A stretch of 64,000 nt of DNA from Gerris lacustris (taxonomy: Eukaryota > Arthropoda > Insecta > Hemiptera > Gerridae). The translations under genes were made by a program, and so were the position numbers. This document shows positions 48,191-59,714 of this stretch, piece by piece; position 1 is the stretch's first letter, and each line of letters starts with the position of its first letter. Below the pieces are notes generated by a model. That model was not told where the DNA came from, searched no databases, and saw only the letters and a program-made list of their open reading frames with translations. The stretch covers positions 7,170,033 to 7,234,032 of the forward strand of contig OX578286.1 in assembly GCA_951217055.1 (NCBI GenBank). Reading direction: 5' to 3'.

Positions 48191-48330
48191 AGAGTGTTCA
48201 CAAAAGAATAAACGGGTTTAAAATAGCTATATTTTCAAAACCAAGTAAAATACCAAAATGCAACACATACCAAAATTATCAGTCGATGGTGTAGTTTTTT
48301 TGTTGTTCTTTTTTCACTGCCATGAAAAAG

Positions 48331-49216
48331 TCATAGGTGGTCTATGTGGCCTCCACGAGTCACACAAACGATATCTAGACGATACTCAAGTTCAGGCCAC
48401 ACTCTGTTTAGCGTTCCCTGCTTGCTCGACGAGTCCAATTCTGTTGGCTTCGGGCAAACGTTTGCTGGATTGTGTCCGCACTCTGTTAAGCGTTCCCTGC
48501 TTGCTCGAAGAGTCCATTTCTGTTGACTTTGGGTGAACACGTTTGCTGGATTCTGTCCACACTCTGTTTAGCTTTCCCTGCTTGCTCGACGAGTCCATTT
48601 CTGTTGGCTTCGGGCAAACGTTTGCTGGATTCTGTCCGCACTCTGTTAAGCGTTCCCTGCTTGCTCGAAGAGTCCATTTCTGTTGACTTTGGGCGAACAC
48701 GTTTGCTGGATTCTGTCCACACTCTGTTCAGCGTTCCCTGCTTGCGCGACGAGTCCATTTCTCTTGGCTTCGGGCAAACGTTCGCTGGATTCTGTCCACA
48801 CTCTGTTTAGCTTTCCCTGCTTGCTCGACGATTCTATTTCTGTTGACTTTGGGCGAACACGTTTGCTGGATTCTGTCCACACTCTGTTCAGCGTTCCCTG
48901 CTTGCGCGACGAGTCCATTTCTGTTGGCTTCGGGCAAACGTTCGCTGGATTCTGTCCACACTCTGTTTAGCTTTCCCTGCTTGCTCGACGAGTCCATTTC
49001 TGTTGGCTTCGGGCAAACTTTTGCCAGATACTGTCCACGAACTGTTGGGGAACGCGAGGCCGTCCGGAACTTTTGCCTTTGGACAAACAACCACTGTCCC
49101 GAAACTGACGGTACCATCGACTGGTTTTTCTTTCCATTGGGTGGGACAACATTGAATAGCCGACAAAATTGCAAAACGCAATACGATTTTAGCTGTGGCG
49201 TCCACATCGTTATCAT
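48331..49216 (-). pseudogene. Broken DUF4817-type transposase gene
   Basis: The minus strand shows family-like pieces in different frames: KSYCVLQFC near 49185, ERKTSRWYRQFRDSGCLSKG then KSSGRPRVPQQFVDS (ORF starting at 49152), ARSQQKWTRRASRE, and at the end WPELEYRLDIVCVTRGGHID just before a stop at 48331. These match, in order, the N-terminal helix-turn-helix (WYxQFxxTGCLxKGKSxGRPRV...RSPxKSxRRASRE) and the C-terminal 'ELxYRxDxCRVTxGAHIEHL' tail typical of the family. The DDE catalytic segment between them is absent and frameshifts break the 5' part, so it is inactive. Confidence 0.8.
48395..49030 (-). repeat. About 80-bp minisatellite (8 units) derived from the transposase HTH sequence
   Basis: Eight units, 78-82 bp each, marked by 'ccctgcttgctcgacgagtc' at 48415, 48493, 48574, 48653, 48734, 48814, 48894 and 48974. 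Two variants (with 'ggcttcgggcaaacg' or 'gactttgggcgaacacg') alternate, giving a 160-bp higher-order period. Read on the minus strand each unit contains codons for QQTFARSQQKWTRRASRE or a shifted version, the family's RSPxKSxRRASRE segment, so the array grew out of the coding sequence. The 160-bp period is not a multiple of three, so the array no longer encodes one frame. Confidence 0.88.
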
Positions 49217-49400
49217 AACAACAACTAAACAAACAAATGCTTATCATTCTCGCTTATTGAGAAGAATAGCGCATTCTCTCGGTAACCAAATGAAACTACA
49301 GAGTATATGGAAAGCTACTGATAGGTGGAGCTGGTCAGTATCATCTTCCATTTCCAAGGTACGAATTTTCAAAACCCGTTTATTCTTTGGTGAACACCCT

Positions 49401-50790
<1,390 letters not shown>

Positions 50791-50962
50791 GCCAATTATA
50801 ATATTGATGAGGTTTTTTTGTGAAAGATATAATTTATAAAATAGAAATTTGAAGGATTTATGTTTTAAAGTAGGAAACAGGGTAAAATATGGTTTATTCT
50901 AAGAAATAATTTTCAAAAAGACCTTTAACGATATATTTATGGAGTATGTGAAGTAATTAAAT

Positions 50963-51347
50963 AGTACATTACGCGTCTAGTGCGAAAAGTAGCATTTTGC
51001 ATGCGAGTTTGCGGGTGCAAACTCCACCCTAAGTCGCTGTCGCTCGGGTGAGCGACAGGATAGTAAAACCACACAAGCAAAGCACTCTGCAGTTTTCGCA
51101 CGAGTTGCGTACCCTTCTTTATCTACGATTGTTGGATTTCAATAATAAAAACAGACAAAAAGCAGTTACTTTAATTAAACAAACAGCAAATTAGTTTTGT
51201 TAAATGTAAACAAACACGCTATTCGTGCGATAAGGTGAAGAATTCTTGAAACCCGCATGCGTAATGAATCTGACTACGAAAATAATAACTTTCTTCGCAT
51301 CTAAGCAGAGATAAAATGTTTATATTTTGTATGAATTGTATGGATAA
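50963..51347 (+). mobile_element. Family A element, copy 5 (deleted)
   Basis: Left block 'tagtacattacgcgtctagtg', 'cgcacgagttgcgtaccc', 'tttatctacgattgttgg', then a jump past the coding remnant to 'cgctattcgtgcgataagg' and a right end with 'tgtttatattttgtatgaattg'. The 23-bp inverted repeat found in copies 1, 3 and 4 is reduced to 'gtgaagaattcttg'. About 40 kb from the other copies. Confidence 0.75.
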
Positions 51348-51580
51348 ATAATATTTATAGTTCTATTTAAGTTTCTTATGTACGTAGTATATACATATTA
51401 TGTATATAAAATTTATTTTTTATCTGTACATTGATCAGCATTTCAGGAAATCTGGTAGATAGGAAAAATTCCTTTTTTCCTGTTCGTCTTCTGCTCTCGT
51501 CAGACTTAAGGCGCAAAACGTGATGAAGAAAATCTATTACGTTTTAGACAATAGTGTGCGCTAAAATATATACATATATA

Positions 51581-51882
51581 ATTTGTGTGAGTGAAGAGAA
51601 TTTGTATGAGACACCAAGGGATGCACATAGGAACTGTTCCAACATCAGACATTACGTCGATAATATTATGTTGGTTCGACATTAGGCCATGTCCTGCATC
51701 GTTTCGTCGCGTTCGACTAATCAGGGGGCCGATGATGCTTGATAAGTTGGACGCGATGAAACGATGCAGGACATGGCGCAATGCCAAGCAAACATCTTAA
51801 CGACGTAATGTCTGATGTTGGAACAGTTCATAAGTGCCAGGCTTGCGTGATACATCCCTTGGTGTCTCTCACTCACACAAAT
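51581..51882. mobile_element. 302-bp foldback
   Basis: Arms of about 135 bp: left begins AATTTGTGTGAGTGAAGAGA, right ends with the inverse. The arms include 'gacaccaagggatgcacatag', 'ggaactgttccaacatcagac' and 'catgtcctgcatcgtttcg' with matching inverse copies, joined by a loop of about 30 bp around 51725. No coding capacity and no other copy in the window. Confidence 0.85.
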
Positions 51883-52508
51883 TGCGTAGCTTATTGAATG
51901 GTGCGAACAGAGTGAGAGGGAGACTTGAGATTTTAATAATGCTGAAGAAATAAGTGGAACCCAAGAGTAAAATGATAAATTTAGTACACAAAATAACCCC
52001 AAAAGTAATTTATAAGCTCAAGGTTCTATGAACAGATTAAAGTTTCTTAAACAATGCTTAACATGTACAGTAGGATAGTACTTTAACCCTTGAACTATCT
52101 GGGCTAGACGACATCATTTTGTTTGGTAAATCCCATGGACAGCACGGTATCTATATCGGAAAACCCTACAGAATTGAGAAAAATTACCTACAAATTATGA
52201 ATATGTCTGTTCTTTTGGGAAATCCGTAGCTCAAATTGACGACTTTCGTTTACAGTAACATACAAACAAAACAATTACTCTCCAAAATAATAATTACAAA
52301 GATTACTTAAAATAATTATCAATTACGAAACAAAAAAATTAGACTAAAAATAATGTGTGTAACATATGTACTATAAATTACGAACTGAGGAAACACTTAA
52401 AGGTTTTTAAAAAAATTGCGTTGTTTGCCAATTCAATTATATTTATACTTTGCGAAATGAGTTATAATTGGGTTTCATATGTTCACCCCCTTCCATATCA
52501 GTTTAATG
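51883..52508. other. Upstream region of the short knottin gene
   Basis: AT-rich DNA without recognised repeats, ending at the TATA box of the next gene. Confidence 0.4.
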
Positions 52509-52568
52509 TATAAAAGCAACTGAAATGTATATCACCTTTTACATTTCATAGCAGTCACTCTATCAGTG
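52509..52568 (+). promoter_or_regulatory. Core promoter of the short knottin gene
   Basis: TATAAAAG at 52509-52516. Initiator-like 'gcagtcac' (52551) and 'tcagtg' (52563) lie 42-55 bp downstream, slightly farther than the ideal spacing. The ATG is at 52648. Confidence 0.55.
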
Positions 52569-52647
52569 GTAGCTAAACGAGTTTTAATTAATCCTCGTAA
52601 TTCAGTTTATTTGTTTATTTTTTGAGTCAAAGTTAACAATAGTCAGG

Positions 52648-52803
52648 ATGAGATGCGCTATTATTTTACTGTTTTGCGCCTTTGCGTTTAATTTAATGTG
52701 GACGGATGTAACTAGTCAGCATGCTGGGATTAATGTAAATGCTTCGATCACTCTTCCTAATATTTCACTTCCAGAATGGCCTGATTGCAAACTTTTTGGA
52801 GCC
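52648..52803 (+). CDS. Short knottin-like secreted peptide, exon 1
   Basis: Encodes a signal peptide (MRCAIILLFCAFAFNLMWTD, cleavage near residue 23-24), then a short segment with GINVNASITLPNISLP, clearly cognate to the mature start of the mucin-knottin (SVNAS.....LP). Both Asn-Ala-Ser and Asn-Ile-Ser are N-glycosylation sequons. The exon ends just after Cys1 (phase 0, GCC|GTAAGT). The mucin region of the paralogue is reduced here to about ten residues. The frame runs 12 codons into the intron before a stop, but the conserved donor and the cysteine partner exon argue for splicing. The full product is 89 aa. Confidence 0.83.
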
Positions 52804-53107
52804 GTAAGTAGTTATAACTATTACTTAATTACAAAATAGATAGCTCCTTAAATGGATTACTCAAGATCATTTGATCGATTCTGAGACTGTGGTAATTCTA
52901 ACGTTTTTGACTTCAAAGTTATTTCAATTAATGTAATCTTTGACTTCAAACATTTAATTGTGACTTCATCAGTGATTATTTAAAAACGTAATCTTTCTGT
53001 GATTAGGATCTTCTTTTTAAGATAACAATATTGAAATTTTGCTAATCCCAACATATTTTAAATTTTAAAATCATTCCAGCAATATCATAATCAATCACTA
53101 CATACTA

Positions 53108-54187
53108 GGGTGAAACAGTTCCATGAGTGAAACGAGTTACAACGTTTCGTTCCAAATTAATAACTAGTTCCAGGAACTAGTTATTTTAGGAACGTTTCAG
53201 TTTACCTTCTAATAAAACAGTTTCTCTTTTACTTCAAGTTTTGCTGTGTCTTATAAAAGTTCCATTTTAGGGTCCGTAAGCAAAACCAAGTACCCTTATA
53301 TTTTCCTGTGTCTGTCCGTCCGTCTGTAGCCTGCTCTCACGACTACACCTTTTGTCCAATCACTTTGAAATTTGGCATATATGTGTATAGTTCCTACCCA
53401 CACATTTTAAAAATATAGTGATTTAAACTTTTTTTTCTGGAGCCCGTGTGGGGTATCATGAAAGGGTACATCAAGCTAATTACAAAAATGTATCATTTTT
53501 TGGTTATAACTTTGATAGGGTGTGCGTAGGCTTGTTCGAAGGTGGTGTGAAAAGTGCCTCCCCCCCCCCCTTCTATATCTCTTATGTGAGGTGCAAATAT
53601 TCTGAAAAATATCCTGAACATTCTTTGACCAAAAGCAAAGATACCATTTTTTGAAAATTTCCGAAAAAAAAAAAAAAATATATATTTTTATTGACAAAAT
53701 ACGTTTTTTCATAATTATACTCTTTTGGTTGTATTTATATGTTTATAGTCCGGTTCACTGGCAAAAAAGACTTTATCAAAAGTTTTTTTTAATGTGTTTT
53801 GAGAATATCAGACCCATAGGATAGTTCAAAGTAGGCTGTTTAGCATTTTAAAAAACACCATCAATAGGTACTACTTAAACAATACAGTGTCGCCTGCAGA
53901 CCCTCGCTGTGTGCTGACTAGCACACACTTGACATGTTTTTTTTTTTTTTTTTTAATATAGTTCCATTCATCTCTAACGATAAAAAATACAAACATTTAT
54001 AATAATATTAAAATATTTTTATTATTTTCATTACGTTGATATTTTTATGACAACCAGTAAAAAGTATGTATATTAAAATTTCTTTCGTTCCAGCTTGTCT
54101 GTATCTGGAACTAGTTTTGCTTAGAATTTGGAGCAATAAGTTTCATCACAGGAACTAGTTATTTTGGTAGTTTCATTCCGTTTCGCC
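53108..54187. mobile_element. Element M, TIR element with 'gggtgaaac' ends
   Basis: Left end 'gggtgaaacagttccatgag' and right end inverse 'catTccgtttcgccc'. Inside are a perfect palindrome AATAACTAGTTCC-a-GGAACTAGTTATT at 53157-53183 and its partner 'ggaactagttatttt' at 54149. A nested repeat relic lies at 53270-53450 ('agggtccgtaagcaaaacc', 'tgtctgtccgtccgtctg'). No coding capacity. Confidence 0.55.
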
Positions 54188-54529
54188 CATTCCTGCTGCA
54201 TACATATATGGAGTAATGATGATGTTTTCATCAGTGACTATCGAAAAGCTTTCAATTAACATGATCTTTTTTGGAACACCATATCATAGTTTGTGCTAAT
54301 CCCAATATTTCAAAACGATTACAGTAATATCATTATCTTTAACTACAAACATTATATTATTATAATCTTCATAAGTGATTATTCAGCAGCGTAAACTTTA
54401 GTCTTCACTTTCACTATCACGTCTATGATTGTGCTAAACCCATAATGATGATGCTATTGCTGTAATATAATTGATTTTGACAAAATACATTTAGTGATGT
54501 CTTCATCAGTATATAAAATAGCCTATGCA

Positions 54530-57062
54530 AGTACTGAAAATGTTATGTCCGAGTGTCCGAGTTAGTGAGTAATTGTTCGTTAATTAGAGTCATGTTGGTC
54601 ATTCTGGGTTTGTAAATTTCTAGCTATTCAAGTATTTCGAGTCTCGGTCCTTTCTGTTCTTTGTGTAATCATGTCATTGATTTGTCAATGGTAGTTGGTT
54701 CATGTCCATGAATACGTTGGTGGTTGGCGTAGTTGGAGTCTGTTCTATTGTTAATGTAAGATCGTAAGTGTTCTTTGTACCTTGTTTGTAAGTTGCGTCC
54801 TGTCCTTCCTATGTATACTTGGTGACAGTCGTTACATGTCAGTTTGTAAATTCCACTATGGTTACCTACGTAAGTTAGTGCAATCCATTGAAAGTCGGTA
54901 TGAGTTGTATGTTGAGAAGAGTTGGTTTTGTTATTGCATCGTCTTTACAGTTTGTTTATAGTCCGTTTGTCGTTTGTTCCTAGCTATGTCTTATATTGTG
55001 TTCAGTTTTATTTTGTAGTCGTCGGGAGTCAGCGGTGTTGAGCCGGTGTATCATTGATCTATAAGCGGCTAATTTGTATTGTGTCGGGTGATTTGATGTC
55101 GCATGTATTGTGTGATCGGTTGCTGTGGATTTTCAAAAGATTTTATAGGTAAGTTTGTCGTCTGTCCGTGATACGGTTAGGTCCATGAAGTTGAGTTGTC
55201 CGTCAGTTTCTTTTTCTGAAGTGAATTCCGTTCATGTACGTCAAGTAAGTTGATCTATTTCAGATTCGATTGTCAAAAAGCAACTGTTGACGTACCGTTT
55301 GTAAAAGGCCATTCCAAATTCCTCCTCTAGCTTCGGCACATACAGATCTTCTAGAGACTGCATGAATACCTCAGCCATGATGGACGTCCCATTCCCAAAC
55401 CGTCTGTCGCTGAGTAGTTAGTAGTTCTGTTTTAAAATAGCACGTAATAAATCTATTAGCCGTTGTAAAGTCTGCCGGTCGTGGTTGAGTAAAAGTTTGT
55501 CTTCAAGTAAGTGTATGGTCTCTTTTACAAGTATAGACGTGTAAAGGTTAGTCACGTCGAGTGATATTAGTCGGCTGTGAGTGTTCAGAGTCAAGTTAGT
55601 CGTTAAGGTCGTAAGTTCGTGGCTACTTTTTAAATTATGTTTGTCGTCAAGTTCTGCGAAGTCTTTATTGGTTTGTAGCTAAGTTTTGTGAGAGTTTGTA
55701 TGCGGGCACTGGTCTGTAGTTAACTATTGGTCTGATAGGAATATCGAGTGTATGAATTTTTGGCAATGATTTTAATGAAGAAATGGAAGGGTTAGAGTTA
55801 AGAATTAGATTTTTAATTTTAGGATGAATTATCAAAGGAGAGCGAGTTATAGCGTAACGTATTTCAGTCTGGTATTTGTTAGTCAGTTTTTTATTGTGAT
55901 TGTTTGTAACCGTTTGTGTTAATAAAATATACTGTCTTCGTAGTTGATAGTGGGTCAAAAGGGATGTATAAAAAACAAACTCTCCTATCTCATTTTCCTT
56001 GCTATATTTCGACTCTTACTTGAGTCATTATCAATCATCATTTACATTTGCAAAGAAATACTCGTTTTGTTTTGAAACAAAAACGTAAATTTTAAAGTGC
56101 TTTTGCACCCAAGTCTCCTAACCCTATCCATCCTATGAAGGACAATATCCCAAGTCCAAACATTAATATCAGCCTAATTCTTTATTGCACAAACATAATA
56201 ACTTATCCAACCAAAAATCACAGCTCTGGTCTTGGAAGACAAAAGCTGTGATTTTTTAATTGTTTCTTTGTTAAATTTTGTTGATTGTTTGGAATTTAGT
56301 TAAGTGTTTAGAAAGGAAAATTGTTTATTATTTTAATGATGGAAAAGTTATTTATGTTTGTGCAATAAAGAATTAGGCTGATATTAATGTTTGGACTTGG
56401 GATATTGTCCTTCAGAGGACCTATTCATAAAACCTAAACCTATTCATAGGATGGATAGGTTTAGGAGACTTGGGTGCAAAAGTACTTTAAAATTGACGTT
56501 TTTGTTTCAAAACAAAATGAGTATTTCTTTGCAAATGTAAATGATGCTTGATAATGACTCAAGTAAAAGTCGAAATATAGCAAGGAAAATGAGATAGGAG
56601 AGTTTGTTTTTTATACATCTCTTTTGACCCACTATCAACTACATACATATTGAGGGATCACCTTTCAACTACTATACTGTCTTCTGGACGTAGTCTGTTG
56701 TCTTTATAATAACTGTTGCATTGCCTTTGTCTGCTTTTGTGATAGTGAGGTCATTGTCGTGCATCTTATATCTAATCTGTTTCAATGTCTTGTGGTCTGT
56801 TTTTTGTCGGCTATTTTTGTCTGTTAGTCCATATTTTTTTGTAAGATGTCTACTGCGGTTTGGCTAGCGTGTGTGTCTGTAGGTCTAGTAGTAGTTTATT
56901 AATTGCGAGTTCTGTGTCTACGGTAAGTCGCTCAAAGTCTTTGTTAATATTGGTGTTTAAGTCCTTTGTCTATTAATTTTAGTTCGTAAGCAGCCAACAT
57001 GACTCTAATTAACGAACAATTACTCACTAACTCGGACACTCGGACATAACATTTTCAGTACT
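54530..57062 (-). pseudogene. Penelope-like retroelement, degenerate, in the intron
   Basis: The minus strand carries, in order: DLTITKADKGNATVII (56757-56710, N-terminal RT region); an insertion; SLPKIHTLDIPIRPIVNY with PAYKLSQNLA (55785-55680, the LPKIH motif); GTSIMAEVFMQSLEDLY; RYVNS where an active enzyme has the Y-x-D-D catalytic box (about 55281-55297); and SGIYKLTCNDCHQVYIGRTG (54855-54800), a GIY-YIG endonuclease domain. RT followed by GIY-YIG is the defining order of Penelope-like elements. Frameshifts, stops and the lost catalytic aspartates show it is dead. 68-bp inverted terminal segments at 54530-54597 and 56995-57062 fit the inverted terminal repeats of this class. Confidence 0.87.
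55940..56672. mobile_element. Palindromic insertion with 12-bp TSD inside the Penelope-like element
   Basis: A 733-bp element starting GTAGTTGATAGTGGGTCAAA, with its inverse ending near 56643, plus about 30 extra bp ending in another 'caactac'. Arms of about 230 bp flank an inner pair ('aatcacagct' / 'agctgtgatt'). The 12-mer TATACTGTCTTC flanks it at 55928-55939 and 56673-56684. A TSD of about 9-12 bp with long TIRs is reminiscent of Mutator-like foldbacks. It separates the RT N-terminal piece from the LPKIH piece. Confidence 0.82.
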
Positions 57063-57259
57063 TAAGCAACTGACGAACAAACGCTAATGAGACGACGCAA
57101 CTTCGACGTACTCACAGAACAAGAGACCTAGATTCACACTCTCTTCTTTTACAACCTCATCCTTCCCTATATATTCTTCTTCTTCTTGCTTCCTTACTTC
57201 ACTCTCTCATGTAGACTCTTCGAGTTCATTTTCGACTCCAGAAGATCAATATTCTTCTG

Positions 57260-57290
57260 CTGATGATGGTGTATTGCCGAAACCGGTCCA
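57260..57290 (+). ncRNA. Hammerhead-ribozyme-like core (second)
   Basis: CTGATGA (57260-57266), short stem-loop GG(T)-loop-(G)CC, GAAA (57279-57282), then ACCGGT. The conserved core boxes are in correct order. It lies about 200 bp beyond the inverted terminal segment of the Penelope-like element but on the opposite strand, so it may belong to an inverted terminal copy or to another element. Confidence 0.35.
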
Positions 57291-57387
57291 GTGATCCTTA
57301 GATCATGCAAGAGTCGACGGTAGTACCTATTCATCCCCGGTAATAATCCTCAATTATTTCTTAATCATATTTTATTTTATGTTACAG

Positions 57388-57501
57388 ATCTGTCACAATG
57401 ATTCGGAATGCTGCGACGAATCATGTAGAACCAGTTATATACCATTTATGCGGCTTAAATTTTGCTACAGGAAATACGTCGTTAAAGTAGTCCGCGTGTA
57501 A
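57388..57501 (+). CDS. Short knottin-like secreted peptide, exon 2 (cysteine module)
   Basis: Encodes 37 residues with Cys2-Cys6 and the stop. With the exon 1 Cys the spacing is C-x6-C-x5-C-C-x3-C-x12-C, a knottin arrangement. It shares with the neighbour the CCD-S-CR sequence, L-K-x-C and the basic tail beginning YRKY. Net charge is strongly positive at the C-terminus. Likely role: a small secreted disulphide-rich peptide; whether defensive, inhibitory or venom/salivary is not decidable here. A poly(A) signal AATAAA follows at 57555-57560. Confidence 0.87.
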   Translation: MCHNDSECCDESCRTSYIPFMRLKFCYRKYVVKVVRV

Positions 57502-57619
57502 TTTCGACAAATACATTCTCAGTTACTCTCATCAAATCCTGTAGTAATCCTCAAAATAAATGGTTTAAACAATCCTATAGTTTGTACTGACTTCAAAGAA
57601 AATTTATATTTGTATATTA

Positions 57620-59704
57620 TTAGACGAGTCATTATTTACTTTTTTGGAATAATTCTTTACTCCTCTTACTTTCTCATATGCACAGTATATATTTGGCATT
57701 GCGTGACTCTAACATTGAAGTGAGCACACTGAACAAATTTATATTTAGACTCGCTGCACTAGAAGAAAAGTGACACATATCAAAAATGACAACTTTACAG
57801 GAGAGCACTTTGAAGTTTCCATATTTTGAAAAATTTAAATATGATATATTAACTTTATTTTTTTTTTCTCTCTCATTATTGTTGTCTTACGTATCATATA
57901 ACAATATTTTGCAAACCAAATTATAATAATGAAGCAGGGAAAAATACACATTTTGGAGATATTTTGATAAAATTTGTATTTATGACACTTTTCTACTAAA
58001 ACTGTAATATTATTTATGCATAAAAGTTTGCAATATTCGGGGGAACATTGTCCATATTTACAAGAAATTTTTCAAATTTTAATTTGATGTACCCAGAGAC
58101 TTAAATTTTGAAAAAATGAATTATTGATCTAAATAATTAATATAAAAATTCCATTTTAAAAAACTGGTCTTATTTTCAACAATTTTTTTTCTCTTTTTTT
58201 TTGGTTCTGTATTCTTCACTTAATTGTTTCCATGTGCAAAATTTGGGGAAGATTGAAAGACGGGAAGTGGTTCAAAACTGGGGTAATAGGTGTGCGATGA
58301 AACTTACAAAGCAAAGTAATATAAGACCAGTAATAATAAAAAAAACGCTAACACCATTCAATTAAGTTTTTGAAATATTTTTTAACTTAAAATATAAAAA
58401 GCACAATATAAAATTTCTGTATACAAAAAATATTTTTATTTACAATAATAACGGTTAATTTACCTGATAAAATTATTCCTGGGTAAATTTAAAATTATAT
58501 AATAAAACTAATTTATTAACACTTTGTTAGATGGTAGCATTGTAGCGTCACTCTTCAGTGATACTGGTTCCCACCATGGTGGGTTCTGGTTCTACTCTCA
58601 TTGTTTTGCGTAGCAAGTTTTAAAATGAGTTTAGTTCTTTCACTAATGTCTAAAAGAAAAATAGATATAAATAGTGTAACCCAACAAGATGATTTGGGTG
58701 GGTTTTAGTCACTAAAATGTAAAAAGTAATGGTTACGGATGTAACTCTTTAGAAGAAAATTGTCACATTTGACAAAATATAAAGCTAATTATTCATAAAA
58801 TTTGTAAGAAAAAAGGCACAAATCCAATAAAAACAAATATTATTTCTTTAGGAGTTTAAAATATTGTAAGAAAAGTGGCTCAATTATGTAAAAACGGCAT
58901 ATCTATTGCAAGAATATAAAAACATTTGCTTGAAAAATGACACATTTAAAAATAATACAGTATTCTTACCAAATGAAATAAGCTTACCTTTGTATAATTT
59001 TGCTTCAAAAGCAGATGTGACACTTCTTCTGCAATAGTCTCGTCACGTGAGGTGTATTATCAGCGATAAGCCACTTTTCTTCCAAATATTTATATCCAAA
59101 ATAAATAAAAAGAAACAAGACTAGATGATGCGACACTATTCTCACAAAACACTTGGTGAATCCAACTCGAGACAAAACGACATATCTGTTCCCCTACAAG
59201 TCAATTCTTCTGAGTCCTCTGTGACACTCTTCCAGCAAAAACTACACCCCTTTTAGACTTTATTTTTGAATAAAACCATTTTTCAAATTTTTGGAGTTAT
59301 GTCACTTTCCTTCCAAGGCAGCGAGTATAAGATGAGTCATTATTTTCTTTTTACCTTTTCACTTTAACACATAAGTAGTGTATATTTGGCATTGCGTGAC
59401 TAACATTGAAGCGAGCACACTGAACAAATTTATATTTAGACAGTATAAGATGAGTCATTATTTTATTTTTTCCTTTTTACTTTAACACATAAGTAGTATA
59501 TATTAGGTATAGTGTGACTCTAACATTAAAGTGAGCACACTAAACAAATTTATATTTAGACAGTATAAGATGAGTCATTATTTTCTTTTTTCCTTTTTAC
59601 TTTAACACATAAGTAGTATATATTTGGCATTGCGTGACTCTAACATTGAAGCGAGCACACTGAACAAATTTATATTTAGACAGTATAAGATGAGTCATTA
59701 TTTT
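57620..59704 (+). repeat. Tandem 118-120-bp repeats, interrupted by element J
   Basis: Units marked by 'gtataagatgagtcattatttt' at 59325, 59442, 59562 and 59682, and by 'gcattgcgtgactctaacattgaag..gagcacactgaac'. One diverged unit (about 57620-57749) lies on the other side of element J, so J inserted between units. Confidence 0.85.
57750..59325. mobile_element. Element J, 1.58-kb TIR element with dispersed internal motifs
   Basis: TIRs of about 27 bp: CTCGCTGCACTAGAAGAAAA... and the inverse of CTCGCTGCCTTGGAAGGAAA.... About a dozen internal copies of a GAAAAGTGACAC-like motif occur. Those in the left and middle part (to about 58,940) are mostly in the left-TIR orientation; those from about 59,018 on are in the right-TIR orientation. 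The rest is AT-rich and without a reading frame. Confidence 0.75.
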
Positions 59705-59714
59705 TATTTTTTTA

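Larger units (their letters stand above)
48191..49400 (-). mobile_element. Tc1/mariner-type (DUF4817) element remnant with internal minisatellite
   Basis: Bounded by 29-bp TIRs with two mismatches: AGAGTGTTCACAAAAGAATA at 48191 and the inverse of AGGGTGTTCACCAAAGAATA ending at 49400. The coding strand is minus. The 5' part is a degenerate helix-turn-helix region, the 3' part the transposase C-terminal tail, and the middle is a tandem repeat of about 80-bp units. A TA target duplication is possible but not certain from the flanks. At 1.2 kb it is too short for a full transposase gene of this type. Confidence 0.8.
52804..57387 (+). other. 4.6-kb intron of the short knottin gene, filled with mobile elements
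   Basis: GT-AG intron (donor GTAAGT at 52804, acceptor 'atgttacag' ending 57387), phase 0. It contains element M, and a Penelope-like element split by a palindromic insertion. The homologous intron in the paralogue is only 556 bp, so most of the difference is transposon load. Confidence 0.75.

Noticed and set aside
52648..52839. 63-aa unspliced peptide for the short knottin exon 1
   Set aside because: It reads through a consensus GTAAGT donor and would leave an unpaired single cysteine. The paralogue supports splicing at the equivalent site.
54530..57062. Retroviral or endogenous viral reverse transcriptase
   Set aside because: Motif order with GIY-YIG and LPKIH identifies a Penelope-like element. 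No gag, protease, integrase or envelope features were seen anywhere in the window.
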